Assembly (NCBI GenBank): GCA_038208735.1
Contig: JBBQYL010000083.1
Coordinates: 1 to 19,440 of the forward strand
Length of the DNA stretch: 19,440 nucleotides
DNA from: Scleromatobacter sp038208735
Lineage (GTDB): Bacteria; Pseudomonadota; Gammaproteobacteria; Burkholderiales; Burkholderiaceae_C
Reading direction: 5' to 3'
The number at the start of each line of letters is the position of its first letter. Within the stretch, counting starts at the first letter, position 1. The notes beneath the pieces are model-generated. The model was not told the origin of the DNA. It was given only the letters and a program-made list of their open reading frames with translations, and made no database searches. Shown here piece by piece: positions 7,968 to 15,913 of this stretch. The position numbers were made by a program, and so were the translations under genes.

Positions 7968-8417
7968 TCAATTGACGGAGGGTGGCGCCATCGACTCGAG
8001 GATCAGCTGGCAGTGGTGCGCCAGCATCTCGATGGAGGTCTTGCGCAGGCGCTCGACGTCCGCCTCGGCCAGCTTGTTCATGCCGGCATCGGCATCCACG
8101 CCGCCGACCCTGGCCTGGTCGTGGATCAGCTTGCTGCCGATGGCCAGGTGCGCGGCGTTCAGGTCGTGCCACTCGTCGTAGGCGTGCTGGAAGCGCGGCA
8201 TGTAGTCGGCGATGCGCTCGGCGCAGACCGCGGCCTGCTTCGGCATCATCACCGACTCGCCGTACAGCGCGGCATCGGCCTGTGGACTGTTCGACTGCGC
8301 TGCGGGCACGTCGGCCTGCGGGCTGTTCGACTGCGCGGCCGGCTGATCGGCCGCAAGCGCCGCACCGCCCAGCAGGGCGAAAGCGGCGGCCGCGAGGAAT
8401 TGGATTCGGGACGTCAT
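7968..8417 (-). CDS. Small secreted (periplasmic) protein of unknown function
   Basis: This 149-residue protein starts with a clear signal peptide (MTSRIQFLAAAAFALLGGAALA, cleavage near residue 22). Then comes a tandem pair of 12-residue units (26-37 and 38-49), each reading PAAQSNSPQAD plus one residue. The remainder (52-149) looks helical and has two cysteines, C65 and C136, that could form a disulfide. I recognise no family. It sits between the pump genes and the activator/kinase genes in the same direction, with gaps of 80 and 25 bp, so it may act with the pump or feed a signal to the kinase; this is inference from position alone. A -10-like CACAAT 6 nt before the ATG may give it its own promoter. 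Coding is supported by the signal peptide, the genomic slot and the absence of a better frame. Confidence 0.8.
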   Translation of the reverse strand: MTSRIQFLAAAAFALLGGAALAADQPAAQSNSPQADVPAAQSNSPQADAALYGESVMMPKQAAVCAERIADYMPRFQHAYDEWHDLNAAHLAIGSKLIHDQARVGGVDADAGMNKLAEADVERLRKTSIEMLAHHCQLILESMAPPSVN

Positions 8418-8423
8418 GCCGCC

Positions 8424-8446
8424 ATTGTGCCGGGCTCGCGCCGGCA
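8424..8446 (-). promoter_or_regulatory. Possible internal promoter and hairpin before the small secreted protein gene
   Basis: On the minus strand CACAAT (8429-8424) ends 6 nt before the ATG at 8417. Just upstream, TGCCGG and CCGGCA (8428-8446) form a perfect 6-bp stem with a 7-nt loop, overlapping the hexamer by two bases. No convincing -35 is visible. It may mark a separate transcript for the small protein and the downstream regulator/kinase genes. Confidence 0.25.
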
Positions 8447-8497
8447 AGCTGTGACCGAATCCTTCGGGCCTTCCGCATGGTGCCGCCCCGCCCGCGC

Positions 8498-9724
8498 TCA
8501 GGCGATCCCGCGCATCGCCTGCGCGGGCGGCAGCGCGGCCGCGCGGCGGGCCGGCGCGAGCACCGCCACCTGGCCCAGCGCCCACAGCACCAGGGCGCCC
8601 AGCGGCAGGTACAGCGCCGGCAGGCGCGGCAGTTCGTACTGCGTCATCAGCCACTGGTTGATCGCGAACGCCCCGACCATGCCCAGCGCGATGCCGGCGG
8701 TGGTCAGCAGCAGGTTCTCGGTCTGGAAGTAGCGCAGGATCAGGCCGCGCGTGGCGCCCAGCGCGCGCCGGGTGCCGATCATGCGCGTGCGCTGCTGCAC
8801 CCAGAAGCTGGCCAGGCCGACGATGCCGAAGGCCGTCACCACCAGCAGCGCCACGCACACGCCGGACAGGAGCCAGACCATCTCGCGATCGCTCTTGTAG
8901 TAGTCCCCGCGCAGGTCCTCGAAGGTGCCGTGCTCCTGGGCCACGCGGTGCGGGTTCACGCGATCCAGCGTGGCCACGGCGGCCTTGAGCACGGTGTCGC
9001 GTTGCGCCGGGTCGGTGCGCAGCACGTACACGCCGCCGTTGAAGGTGGGACGCATGGGCAGGATCACCGAGTAGAGGTCGCTCTCGTCCGCATGGTCCGG
9101 GTGCGAGGTGACGAGCCGGTCGACGACGCCGATGACGCGGATCGGCGAATCGTTGAACAGGTAGACGGAATGCGCCAGGGCGTCGCCGTCGGGAAACAGG
9201 CGGTCGGCCACCGCGCGGGTGAGGATGACGCCCGGCACCTGGATGTTGTCGCTCTTGTCGACCTCGTCCTGTTCCAGGATCTCGTCGGGCTTGAAGTCGC
9301 GCCCGGCGACAATCTTCAGGCCCAGCGTGTCGGGCAGGCCCACGTCGCTGGCGTACATCGACACCGTGAGGATCGAGCGCGACTGGCCCGGCTTCACGTT
9401 GATGCCCGTGTTGCGCGACTCGTGGCCGAACGGGATCGACATCACCACCGACGCCTTGCGCACGCCCGGCAGCGCGCGCAACGCCACGAGATCCTCGCGC
9501 GTGCCCGCCGCGTCGTTGGCGTCCCTGCCGATGCTGCGGGTGCCCAGGTGCACCAGCTCCGCGTCGGCCACGCCGCTGCGGAACCGCAGGCGATCGATGC
9601 GGTTGGCGATGATGAAGACCGCGTTGCAGACGATGGCGCAGGTGAGCGCGATCTCGACGACGATCAGCAGCGAGGCCGTGCGATGGCGGCTCAGCGTGGA
9701 CAGGATGGGGCGCAGTTGCAGCAT
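8498..9724 (-). CDS. ABC transporter permease, MacB/FtsX type (second permease)
   Basis: The 408-residue protein has the MacB/FtsX layout: one N-terminal membrane helix (about 18-40, TASLLIVVEIALTCAIVCNAVFI), a large periplasmic domain (about 45-280) and three C-terminal helices (about 283-310, 335-357, 368-392). TRRALGATRGLILRYFQTENLL is the typical FtsX coupling-helix region facing the ATPase. It is not fused to an ATPase, unlike E. coli MacB. It differs considerably from the first permease just upstream, so the two probably form a heterodimer on the single ATPase subunit type. A strong AAGGAG lies 6 nt before the ATG, 18 bp after the first permease gene. Substrate unknown; the family moves macrolides, peptides, lipoproteins or other envelope compounds using periplasmic mechanotransmission. 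Confidence 0.92.
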   Translation of the reverse strand: MLQLRPILSTLSRHRTASLLIVVEIALTCAIVCNAVFIIANRIDRLRFRSGVADAELVHLGTRSIGRDANDAAGTREDLVALRALPGVRKASVVMSIPFGHESRNTGINVKPGQSRSILTVSMYASDVGLPDTLGLKIVAGRDFKPDEILEQDEVDKSDNIQVPGVILTRAVADRLFPDGDALAHSVYLFNDSPIRVIGVVDRLVTSHPDHADESDLYSVILPMRPTFNGGVYVLRTDPAQRDTVLKAAVATLDRVNPHRVAQEHGTFEDLRGDYYKSDREMVWLLSGVCVALLVVTAFGIVGLASFWVQQRTRMIGTRRALGATRGLILRYFQTENLLLTTAGIALGMVGAFAINQWLMTQYELPRLPALYLPLGALVLWALGQVAVLAPARRAAALPPAQAMRGIA

Positions 9725-9742
9725 GGTGAACTCCTTGTCGTC

Positions 9743-11056
9743 TCAGGACGACTTCAGTTGCGACGCGGGCGACACCTCGCAGGCGCGCCAGGCGGGCAGC
9801 AGCCCGGCCAGGATGCTGGCGGCCACGGCCAGAGCGATGGTGGTGAGCAGCGTGGTGGCGTCGAGGTGCACCCAATGCGCGCGGCTGGACGTGCCCTGGC
9901 GCACGCACCAGACGCCCAGCGCCGCGAACGCGAGTCCCAGCACGCCGCCGGCCAGGCCGATGACACCGGACTCCACCAGGAACTGCGCGAAGATCTGGCG
10001 CCGCGGCGCGCCCAGCGCACGCCGCACGCCGATCTCCGGCGAGCGCCGCAGGCACTTGGCCAGCAGCAGGCCCACGGTGTTGACGAGGCACACGGCGAGG
10101 AAGCCGAACGCCAGCCACACCTGCAGGCGCACGTCCTCGGGCACCACGTGCTGCGCCGACAGCCATGACACGACGTCGCGCAGGCGCGGGTTGGGCGCCC
10201 GCTGGAAGCGGCCTGCCGCACGCTGCTGCGCCGAATACGCCTCCAGGTAGTCGCGGTACGCGGCGCGGTCGGCCGGCGTGTCGAGCTGTACCCAGTACTG
10301 GATCCAGCTGCAGGGCGCGTTCACGTCGTGCGGATGGGGCGTGGCGTTGTCGCCCCAGCAGCTCATGCTGCCGTTGCTGCCCAGCTTGCGTTCCAGGAAG
10401 GTGCCGAACGGCACGAACAGGCCCTCGGTCTTGCGGTACCGGCCCACGTTGAGGTCGAAGAAGTACGGCACCGGATTCCAGGCCGCCAGCACGCCGATCA
10501 CGCGCAGGTCGGCGCCGTCCACATGCACATTGCGGCCCACGCTGTTGGCGCCGCCGAACAGCTTCTCGTTGAACTCCTTGCTCAGCACGGCCACGCCGGC
10601 GTTGTCCGCGTCGTCGCGTGCGCTCCAGCCATGGCCGTACTGGAACGGCACTTCGAACATCGCGAAGAAGTCCGTCGTCGCATAGCGCGCGCTGGCCTCG
10701 AAGGGCTTCAGGCCGCCGGGCGCGTCGGCGGGCGGCTCCACGTTCACGATGCCACCCGTCATCATGGCCTGGCGCGCGCCATGTCTGTCGCGCAGCAGCG
10801 CCTCGGCGTCGAAGCGCGTCAGCTGGTCGTCGGGCTCCTTGCCGGCCACGAAGGTGGCCTGGGGCTGGGCGTCCAGCTGCACGCGCAACACGTTCGCGCT
10901 GCGACCGGGCAACGGATCGCCCGACAGCGCGCGAAACGTGGTCAGCGTGGTCATGCTGGCGCCGATGCCCATGGCGATGGTCAGCACCATCAGCGCCGTG
11001 AGGCCGCGCGCGGAACGGAAGCTGCGCAGCGCGAGATCGAAGTAGTAGAGGAACAT
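9743..11056 (-). CDS. ABC transporter permease, MacB/FtsX type (first permease)
   Basis: This 437-residue permease begins MFLYYFDLALRSFRSARGL, with a membrane helix at about 19-40, a long periplasmic MacB_PCD-like domain (about 45-310) and three C-terminal helices (about 315-345, 362-388, 400-425). The cytoplasmic coupling stretch is CLRRSPEIGVRRALGAPRRQI. The periplasmic domain contains a loop at about 225-255 with two cysteines (C233, C249) that could be disulfide-linked. A GGAG is placed 7 nt before the ATG, and the gene starts 14 bp after the TolC-like gene. Together with the second permease and the separate ATPase it gives a split, probably heterodimeric version of MacB. Confidence 0.92.
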   Translation of the reverse strand: MFLYYFDLALRSFRSARGLTALMVLTIAMGIGASMTTLTTFRALSGDPLPGRSANVLRVQLDAQPQATFVAGKEPDDQLTRFDAEALLRDRHGARQAMMTGGIVNVEPPADAPGGLKPFEASARYATTDFFAMFEVPFQYGHGWSARDDADNAGVAVLSKEFNEKLFGGANSVGRNVHVDGADLRVIGVLAAWNPVPYFFDLNVGRYRKTEGLFVPFGTFLERKLGSNGSMSCWGDNATPHPHDVNAPCSWIQYWVQLDTPADRAAYRDYLEAYSAQQRAAGRFQRAPNPRLRDVVSWLSAQHVVPEDVRLQVWLAFGFLAVCLVNTVGLLLAKCLRRSPEIGVRRALGAPRRQIFAQFLVESGVIGLAGGVLGLAFAALGVWCVRQGTSSRAHWVHLDATTLLTTIALAVAASILAGLLPAWRACEVSPASQLKSS

Positions 11057-11070
11057 GCGGTTGCTCCGGG

Positions 11071-12385
11071 TCACTGCAGAAGGGTGTTGACGTTGGCCAG
11101 GTCGGTCTCGGTCAGCGCGCCGGCCGCCAGCTGCAGCTGCAGCCGGCCGAGGATGAACTGGTGGCGCGCCTGGGCCTGGGCGGCCTGCGCCTGGGCGAGC
11201 GTCTGGATCGCGTTGAGCACGTCGGTCTGCGTGCGGTTGCCCACCTCGCGGCCCACGCGCGTGGCGGCCAGCGAGGCCTGCGCCGCGGCCACCGAGTCGC
11301 GCGTGGCCTGCACCTGGCCGATGCCCGCCACCACGCTGCCGTAGGCGGCCTTGGCAGCGCGCTCCACGGCGCGACGCTGGGCCTCCAGGCCGTCGCGCGC
11401 GCCGTCGCGCCGGTGCTGCGCCTGGCTCACGCGCGCCTGGGTGGCGCCACCGGCGAACAGCGGCACGTTGAGCGTCAGCGCCACGGTGTTGGCCAGGCGG
11501 GCACTCGAGTCGCCGTACGGCGCGCCGGTGGGCCGGCCCAGGTTGAATCCGGCGCTCAGCGACGGCAGGTGCCCGGCGCGGGCCGCATCGATCGAGCTCT
11601 CCGCGGAATCGACGCCCTTCTGCGCGGCCCACACCGCCGGATTGGCGTGCGCCGCGGCGTCGGCCCAGGCCTGCGGATCGGCCGGCGCCGGCGCCAGCAG
11701 CGGCAGGTCGTCGCGCAGCGTCTTCAACGCGGCCGGCGCCTGGCCGGTGATCTCCGCGATCGCGGCGAGCGCGTCGACCAGCGCCTGGCGCGCCGCGATC
11801 GTGTTGGCGTGCGCCAGCGCCTGGTAGGCGCGCGACTGGTCGACGTCCACCTGCGCGTCGAGGCCCGACCGGTAGCGCACCTGCGACTGCGCCACCTGCT
11901 GCGAGAAGGCGTCCTCGTTGGCCTGGACGTTGGTGAGCAGGTCGGCGGCCAGCAGCGCATCGAAGTAGGCGGTGGCCACGCGCAGGCCCAGCGCCTGTTG
12001 CGCGGCCAGCAGCGTCGCGTCCTGCGCGTCGGCGTTCAGGCGCGCGGCGCTCAGCTGCGACCACAGGCCGGCGTCGAACACCACCTGGCTCACGCCGAGC
12101 GCCACGTCGGTAGTGTGCCCGCTGGCCACGGGGCGCGCGGCGCCGGTGTCGCGCTCGCGGCCGATCGCCGCGGTGGCCGAGGCCTGCGGCAACAGCGCCG
12201 CGCGCGCCTGGTCGGCCAGGTCGTGCGTGCCGGCGCGCGTGGCGTCGGCCGCGGCCAGCACCGGGTCGTTGGCGCGCGCGAGGCGCCACACGTCCAGCAG
12301 GTCGTCGGCGAACGCGGGCGCGGGCGCGCACGCGCCCAACGCGAGCGTCGCGAGGGCCAGCGCCGTCATGCGGCGTCGCCCCACG

Positions 12386-12393
<8 letters not shown>
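11071..12393 (-). CDS. TolC-like outer-membrane efflux protein
   Basis: The 440-residue protein belongs to the outer-membrane efflux protein family (TolC subgroup). After an N-terminal export signal it begins DDLLDVWRLARANDPVLAAADA, the usual TolC opening, and has two related helical halves, with QVVFDAGLWSQLSAA in the first and VPLFAGGATQARVSQA in the second marking the beta-strand to helix transitions. The signal region contains LGAC, which could be a lipobox, or the protein could be cleaved after APAFA; I cannot decide. The ATG at 12393 overlaps the ATPase gene by 8 nt, indicating translational coupling; Met9 (12369) is a possible alternative. It would give the exit duct of the tripartite pump, docking on the adaptor. 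Confidence 0.93.
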
Positions 12394-13111
<718 letters not shown>

Positions 13112-13150
13112 GTGGCTGATCCTCGTTGTAGACAGGAATGAACAGGTGGG

Positions 13151-14419
13151 TCAGTGGGCCAGGCCGACGCTGGGCGCGGCGTGGAAGTTCTCGGCGCCGG
13201 ACACCACGACGCGGTCGCCCGGCTTCAGGCCGGACAGGACCTCGACGCGGTCGACGCTGCGCGCGCCCAGGCGCACCGGCGTCTTCACCGCCACGCCGTC
13301 GCGCACCACGTAGGCGTAGCGGCCGCCGGATTCGTCGATGAAGCTGCCGGCGCGCACGCTGAGCACGTCGGGGCGCTGATCGAGCAGCACGCGCACCGAC
13401 AGGCGCTGGTTCTGGCGCAGCTGCTCGGGCATCTGGCCGTCGAAGCGAAGGCGCGCGGCGACCTGGTTGGCCACCACCTCGGGCGAGATGCCGCTCACGC
13501 GCGCCTTCCACGTCTGGCCATTGCCCGAGATCTCGCCGGGCATGCCCACCGCCAGGTCGCGCGCGAAGCTCTCGGCCACCTGCATCTGCACCTCGAGCTG
13601 CGACAGGTCGATCACCGTGAGCAGCTGCGCGTCCTTGGCGATGCTGGCGCGCTCGGCCACGAACAGCTGCCCGACCTGGCCATCCACCGGCGAGCGCACC
13701 GCAAGCTCGCTGACCTGGCGCCTCAGGTCGTCCACCAGCAGCAGCTGGCGCGCGTGCGCCTGCTCCTTGGCCTGCACGTCGAACTTCAGGCTGTCGTCCC
13801 GGGAGTGCAGTCCCGCCTCGGCGTGGTTCAGCGCGATGCGCGCCTTCTCGAGCGCGTCGCGCGCGTGATCCACCTGCTGGCCGGCCGCGGCGCCGGCGTC
13901 GAAGGCCTTCTGCTGGCGCGCGAGGTCGGTCTCGGCGGCCTTCACGTCGATGGCCGCGTTCTCGCGCGCGCCCTGCAACGCGGCGCGCTGCTCGCCGGCC
14001 TCCACGCGGGCGCGCAGCGTGTCGGTCTGCAGCGTGTCGGCACTCGACTGCTCCTGCGCCAGCTTGGCGGCCAGGTCGGGGCTGGCGAGGGTGGCCAGCA
14101 CCTGGCCCTTCTTCACGCTGTCGCCCGCATGCACCTGCAGCGTGACGGCGCCGGCCGCGGGCGCGAACAGCGTGGGGCTGAACGCGGCCACCACGCGGCC
14201 CTCGGCCTGGATGTCGCGCACGAACGGGCCGCGGCTGACGTCGTCCAGGCCCAGCCGATCCAGGCTCACCGAGCCGCCGGTGCCCAGCACCTGGCGTGCG
14301 TGCGGCAGGCTCCACACGCCGGCCACGATGACGGCCACCACCGCGGCGGCGACGACCAGGCGGCGGCGTCCGGGCGGGCGGGCGAGAACGGTGTCCTGCG
14401 AGGAGGTGTCACGAATCAT
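13151..14419 (-). CDS. Periplasmic adaptor (membrane fusion protein), MacA/HlyD family
   Basis: The 422-residue adaptor has one N-terminal membrane anchor (about 20-38, RLVVAAAVVAVIVAGVWSL). A split lipoyl domain follows (first half about 82-115, FAPAAGAVTLQVHAGDSVKKGQVLATL; second half about 238-270, VRSPVDGQVGQLFV). Between the halves a long alpha-helical hairpin (about 115-235) would meet the TolC-like channel. Beta-barrel and membrane-proximal domains (about 270-410) complete it. It is the first gene of the efflux block, 39 nt after the predicted start of the sigma-54 transcript. No strong Shine-Dalgarno sequence is visible. It would link the two inner-membrane permeases to the outer-membrane channel. 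Confidence 0.95.
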   Translation of the reverse strand: MIRDTSSQDTVLARPPGRRRLVVAAAVVAVIVAGVWSLPHARQVLGTGGSVSLDRLGLDDVSRGPFVRDIQAEGRVVAAFSPTLFAPAAGAVTLQVHAGDSVKKGQVLATLASPDLAAKLAQEQSSADTLQTDTLRARVEAGEQRAALQGARENAAIDVKAAETDLARQQKAFDAGAAAGQQVDHARDALEKARIALNHAEAGLHSRDDSLKFDVQAKEQAHARQLLLVDDLRRQVSELAVRSPVDGQVGQLFVAERASIAKDAQLLTVIDLSQLEVQMQVAESFARDLAVGMPGEISGNGQTWKARVSGISPEVVANQVAARLRFDGQMPEQLRQNQRLSVRVLLDQRPDVLSVRAGSFIDESGGRYAYVVRDGVAVKTPVRLGARSVDRVEVLSGLKPGDRVVVSGAENFHAAPSVGLAH

Positions 14420-14468
14420 GGAGTCTGTCCGGGCGGTGCGCGGGGAACGCGCTGTCCGGCTTCATGTT

Positions 14469-14484
14469 TGCAACGACCGTGCCA
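14469..14484 (-). promoter_or_regulatory. Sigma-54 (RpoN) -24/-12 promoter of the efflux operon
   Basis: Read on the minus strand, the sequence is TGGCACGGTCGTTGCA, a complete match to the sigma-54 consensus TGGCAC-N5-TTGC with GG at -24 and GC at -12. Counting from the GC element puts the start site near 14458, giving a leader of about 39 nt before the adaptor ATG (14419). I found no other element of this quality when scanning the window by eye. An NtrC-family activator is encoded in the same operon. Confidence 0.9.
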
Positions 14485-14512
14485 CGCTGGCGCCGCGCCT
14501 CGCCTCCTTTCG

Positions 14513-14525
14513 AATCAATGACTTG
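14513..14525 (+). promoter_or_regulatory. IHF-binding site between activator sites and sigma-54 promoter
   Basis: AATCAATGACTTG matches the IHF consensus WATCAANNNNTTR at all defined positions. It is centred about 61 bp upstream of the predicted start site, between the -24 element and the upstream repeats. IHF bends DNA to bring distant activators to sigma-54 polymerase, and this is its usual place. Confidence 0.75.
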
Positions 14526-14549
14526 CGTCGTCTGTCGAGCGCCGGCGGC

Positions 14550-14586
14550 GTGTCCGCGGACACTCGCGGACACCCCGCGCGGACAT
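14550..14586. promoter_or_regulatory. Putative upstream activator sequence: GCGGACA repeat cluster
   Basis: A perfect 14-bp palindrome GTGTCCGCGGACAC (14550-14563) is followed by two more GCGGACA half-sites in the same direction (14566-14572 and 14579-14585). Relative to the predicted start site the cluster lies at about -92 to -128, the normal range for NtrC-type activators. The last copy abuts the stop codon of the DUF1345 gene. The likely ligand is the sigma-54 activator encoded at 6602-7942; this is inference. Confidence 0.7.
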
Positions 14587-15257
14587 CAGAACAGGCTCGC
14601 CCCGATGTTGATCAGGAGCGCCAGCACCGTCGTGTTGAACAGGTAGGCCAGGATGCAGTGCAGCGATCCGATGCGGCGCATCGGCTTGGTCACGAACGAC
14701 ACGTCGGCCGTCTGGCCCGAGGTGCCGATCACCGCGGAGAAGTAGAAGAAGTCGCCGTAGTCGGGATCGGGATCGTCGGGGAATTCGAGGCCCGGCTTGT
14801 GGCCGTGGCACGCCGCCATGTAGTAGTCGTGCGCGTAATGCAACGTGAACATGAGCTGGATGAAGCTCCACGACGACATCACCGTGATGCCCGCCAACGC
14901 GACATGGGCGCCGCGCTGCCAGCCGTGCAGGTCCTTCACCACTGCCAGTTCGAACGCAATCGCCACCAGGCTGGCGATCGCGGCGATCACGGTGAGACCG
15001 AGAACGGCGTACTTGCCGTCGTCCTGCAGCTGCGCGCGATGGCGCATGTGGCCCCGGGACGAGCGGATCATCATGGCGGCCGCGAGCCCCACGTACGTCC
15101 ATGCGCCCACGTTCCACGCGATCAGCCAGCGCGAGATGGGCTGCGACGCCACGGAATGCGGCAGCAGCAGGCCGGTGGCCAGGCCCAGCAGCATCACGAT
15201 GAACAGCCGCGGCCGCACCCTGAACACGTGGACGAGGCGTTTCAACGGACGATTCAT
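14586..15257 (-). CDS. DUF1345 family membrane protein
   Basis: The 223-residue protein has about five hydrophobic segments (about 17-33, 43-64, 84-105, 116-139, 200-222). It carries the stretches FIQLMFTLHYAHDYY and DFFYFSAVIGTSGQTADV, which are the hallmark of the DUF1345 family of inner-membrane proteins of unknown function. The open frame continues 59 codons upstream, but that part is Arg/Ala-rich, non-membrane sequence, so the ATG at 15257 (MNRPLKRLVHVFRV) is chosen. It reads toward the efflux operon, but the sigma-54 control region separates them, so it is probably a separate unit. A GACAAT at 15305-15300 on the minus strand could be its -10. Confidence 0.88.
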   Translation of the reverse strand: MNRPLKRLVHVFRVRPRLFIVMLLGLATGLLLPHSVASQPISRWLIAWNVGAWTYVGLAAAMMIRSSRGHMRHRAQLQDDGKYAVLGLTVIAAIASLVAIAFELAVVKDLHGWQRGAHVALAGITVMSSWSFIQLMFTLHYAHDYYMAACHGHKPGLEFPDDPDPDYGDFFYFSAVIGTSGQTADVSFVTKPMRRIGSLHCILAYLFNTTVLALLINIGASLF

Positions 15258-15299
15258 GGACGACCCTGGCAAGTGGCACGCCGAACGGCGCTTCGCCGC

Positions 15300-15305
15300 A
15301 TTGTC
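15300..15305 (-). promoter_or_regulatory. Candidate -10 element for the DUF1345 gene
   Basis: GACAAT on the minus strand is followed directly by GCGGCG, the same GC-rich pattern seen after other -10-like hexamers in this window. It would give a leader of about 36 nt. No clear -35 is seen. The rest of the 169-bp divergent gap (15258-15426) shows nothing else I can name. Confidence 0.25.
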
Positions 15306-15426
15306 CGACGTGCGCGCCGCCGCCGTCGCGGCAAGCTGAAGCCGTGCTTGCGCGCCGTGCGACGATCCATGCCACGGCGGGCTTGTGCCTTGCCCCGTCC
15401 GCCGTTCACCCACCGGAGCCCCTGAC

Positions 15427-15825
15427 ATGAGCAAGCTGCTGCTGCCCTACCTCGCGATCGTCGTCACGATGATGGTGCTGGACGTGATCTGGATCGGGGG
15501 CATCGCGCGCCCGCTGTACAACAAGGGCATCGGCCACCTGATGGCGGAACAGCCCAACTTCGTTGCCGCCGTCGCGTTCTATCTGCTGTTCGCGGTCGGC
15601 GTGATGGCCTTCGTGGTGCTGCCGCGCGCGCCCGGCGACTGGCAGATGGCCACCGCGTGGGGCGCGGCGTTCGGCTTCATGACCTACATGACCTACGACC
15701 TCACCAACATGGCCACGCTGCGCGACTGGCCGCTGGGGCTGTCGTTCATCGACACAGCCTGGGGTTGCTTCGCCACGGGGCTGGCGGCGACGCTGGGCAA
15801 GCTGGTGGCGGACAAGGTGGGCTGA
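15427..15825 (+). CDS. DUF2177 family membrane protein
   Basis: This 132-residue protein has four hydrophobic segments (about 5-25, 45-65, 74-95, 104-125). It shows DVIWIGGIARPLYNKGIGHLM and TYMTYDLTNMATLRDWP, which are characteristic of the DUF2177 family of small inner-membrane proteins of unknown function. The ATG at 15427 follows a GGAG with 9-nt spacing; the 14 upstream in-frame codons do not look like membrane protein and are excluded. It is divergent from the DUF1345 gene and reads toward dinB, which has its own SOS control. Confidence 0.88.
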   Translation: MSKLLLPYLAIVVTMMVLDVIWIGGIARPLYNKGIGHLMAEQPNFVAAVAFYLLFAVGVMAFVVLPRAPGDWQMATAWGAAFGFMTYMTYDLTNMATLRDWPLGLSFIDTAWGCFATGLAATLGKLVADKVG

Positions 15826-15887
15826 CGGGCGCGAGCCCGAAGGGGCCCAGCCTGGGTCGCCTCCTCACGGGACATGCAACGCCACCC

Positions 15888-15903
15888 CTGTGATTTCATA
15901 CAG
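15888..15903 (+). promoter_or_regulatory. LexA (SOS) box upstream of dinB
   Basis: CTGTGATTTCATACAG matches the proteobacterial LexA core CTGT-N8-ACAG exactly. It overlaps a -10-like CAGAAT (15901-15906) and ends 10 nt before the preferred dinB ATG at 15914, so bound LexA would block polymerase. Its association with a DNA-damage polymerase gene supports the call. Confidence 0.8.
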
Positions 15904-15913
15904 AATGGCGCCC

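Noticed and set aside
9743..12331. Single 862-residue minus-strand frame covering the first permease and much of the TolC-like gene
   Set aside because: Only its C-terminal 437 residues look like protein; the upstream part is the out-of-frame shadow of the TolC-like gene. It is not a fusion.
15275..15295. TGGCACG upstream of the DUF2177 gene as a second sigma-54 promoter
   Set aside because: The -24 half is present but no GC/TTGC follows at the required spacing.
15826..15839. CGGGC-GCGA-GCCCG hairpin right after the DUF2177 stop codon as an intrinsic terminator
   Set aside because: The stem is only 5 bp and is not followed by T residues; such stems are frequent in this GC-rich DNA.
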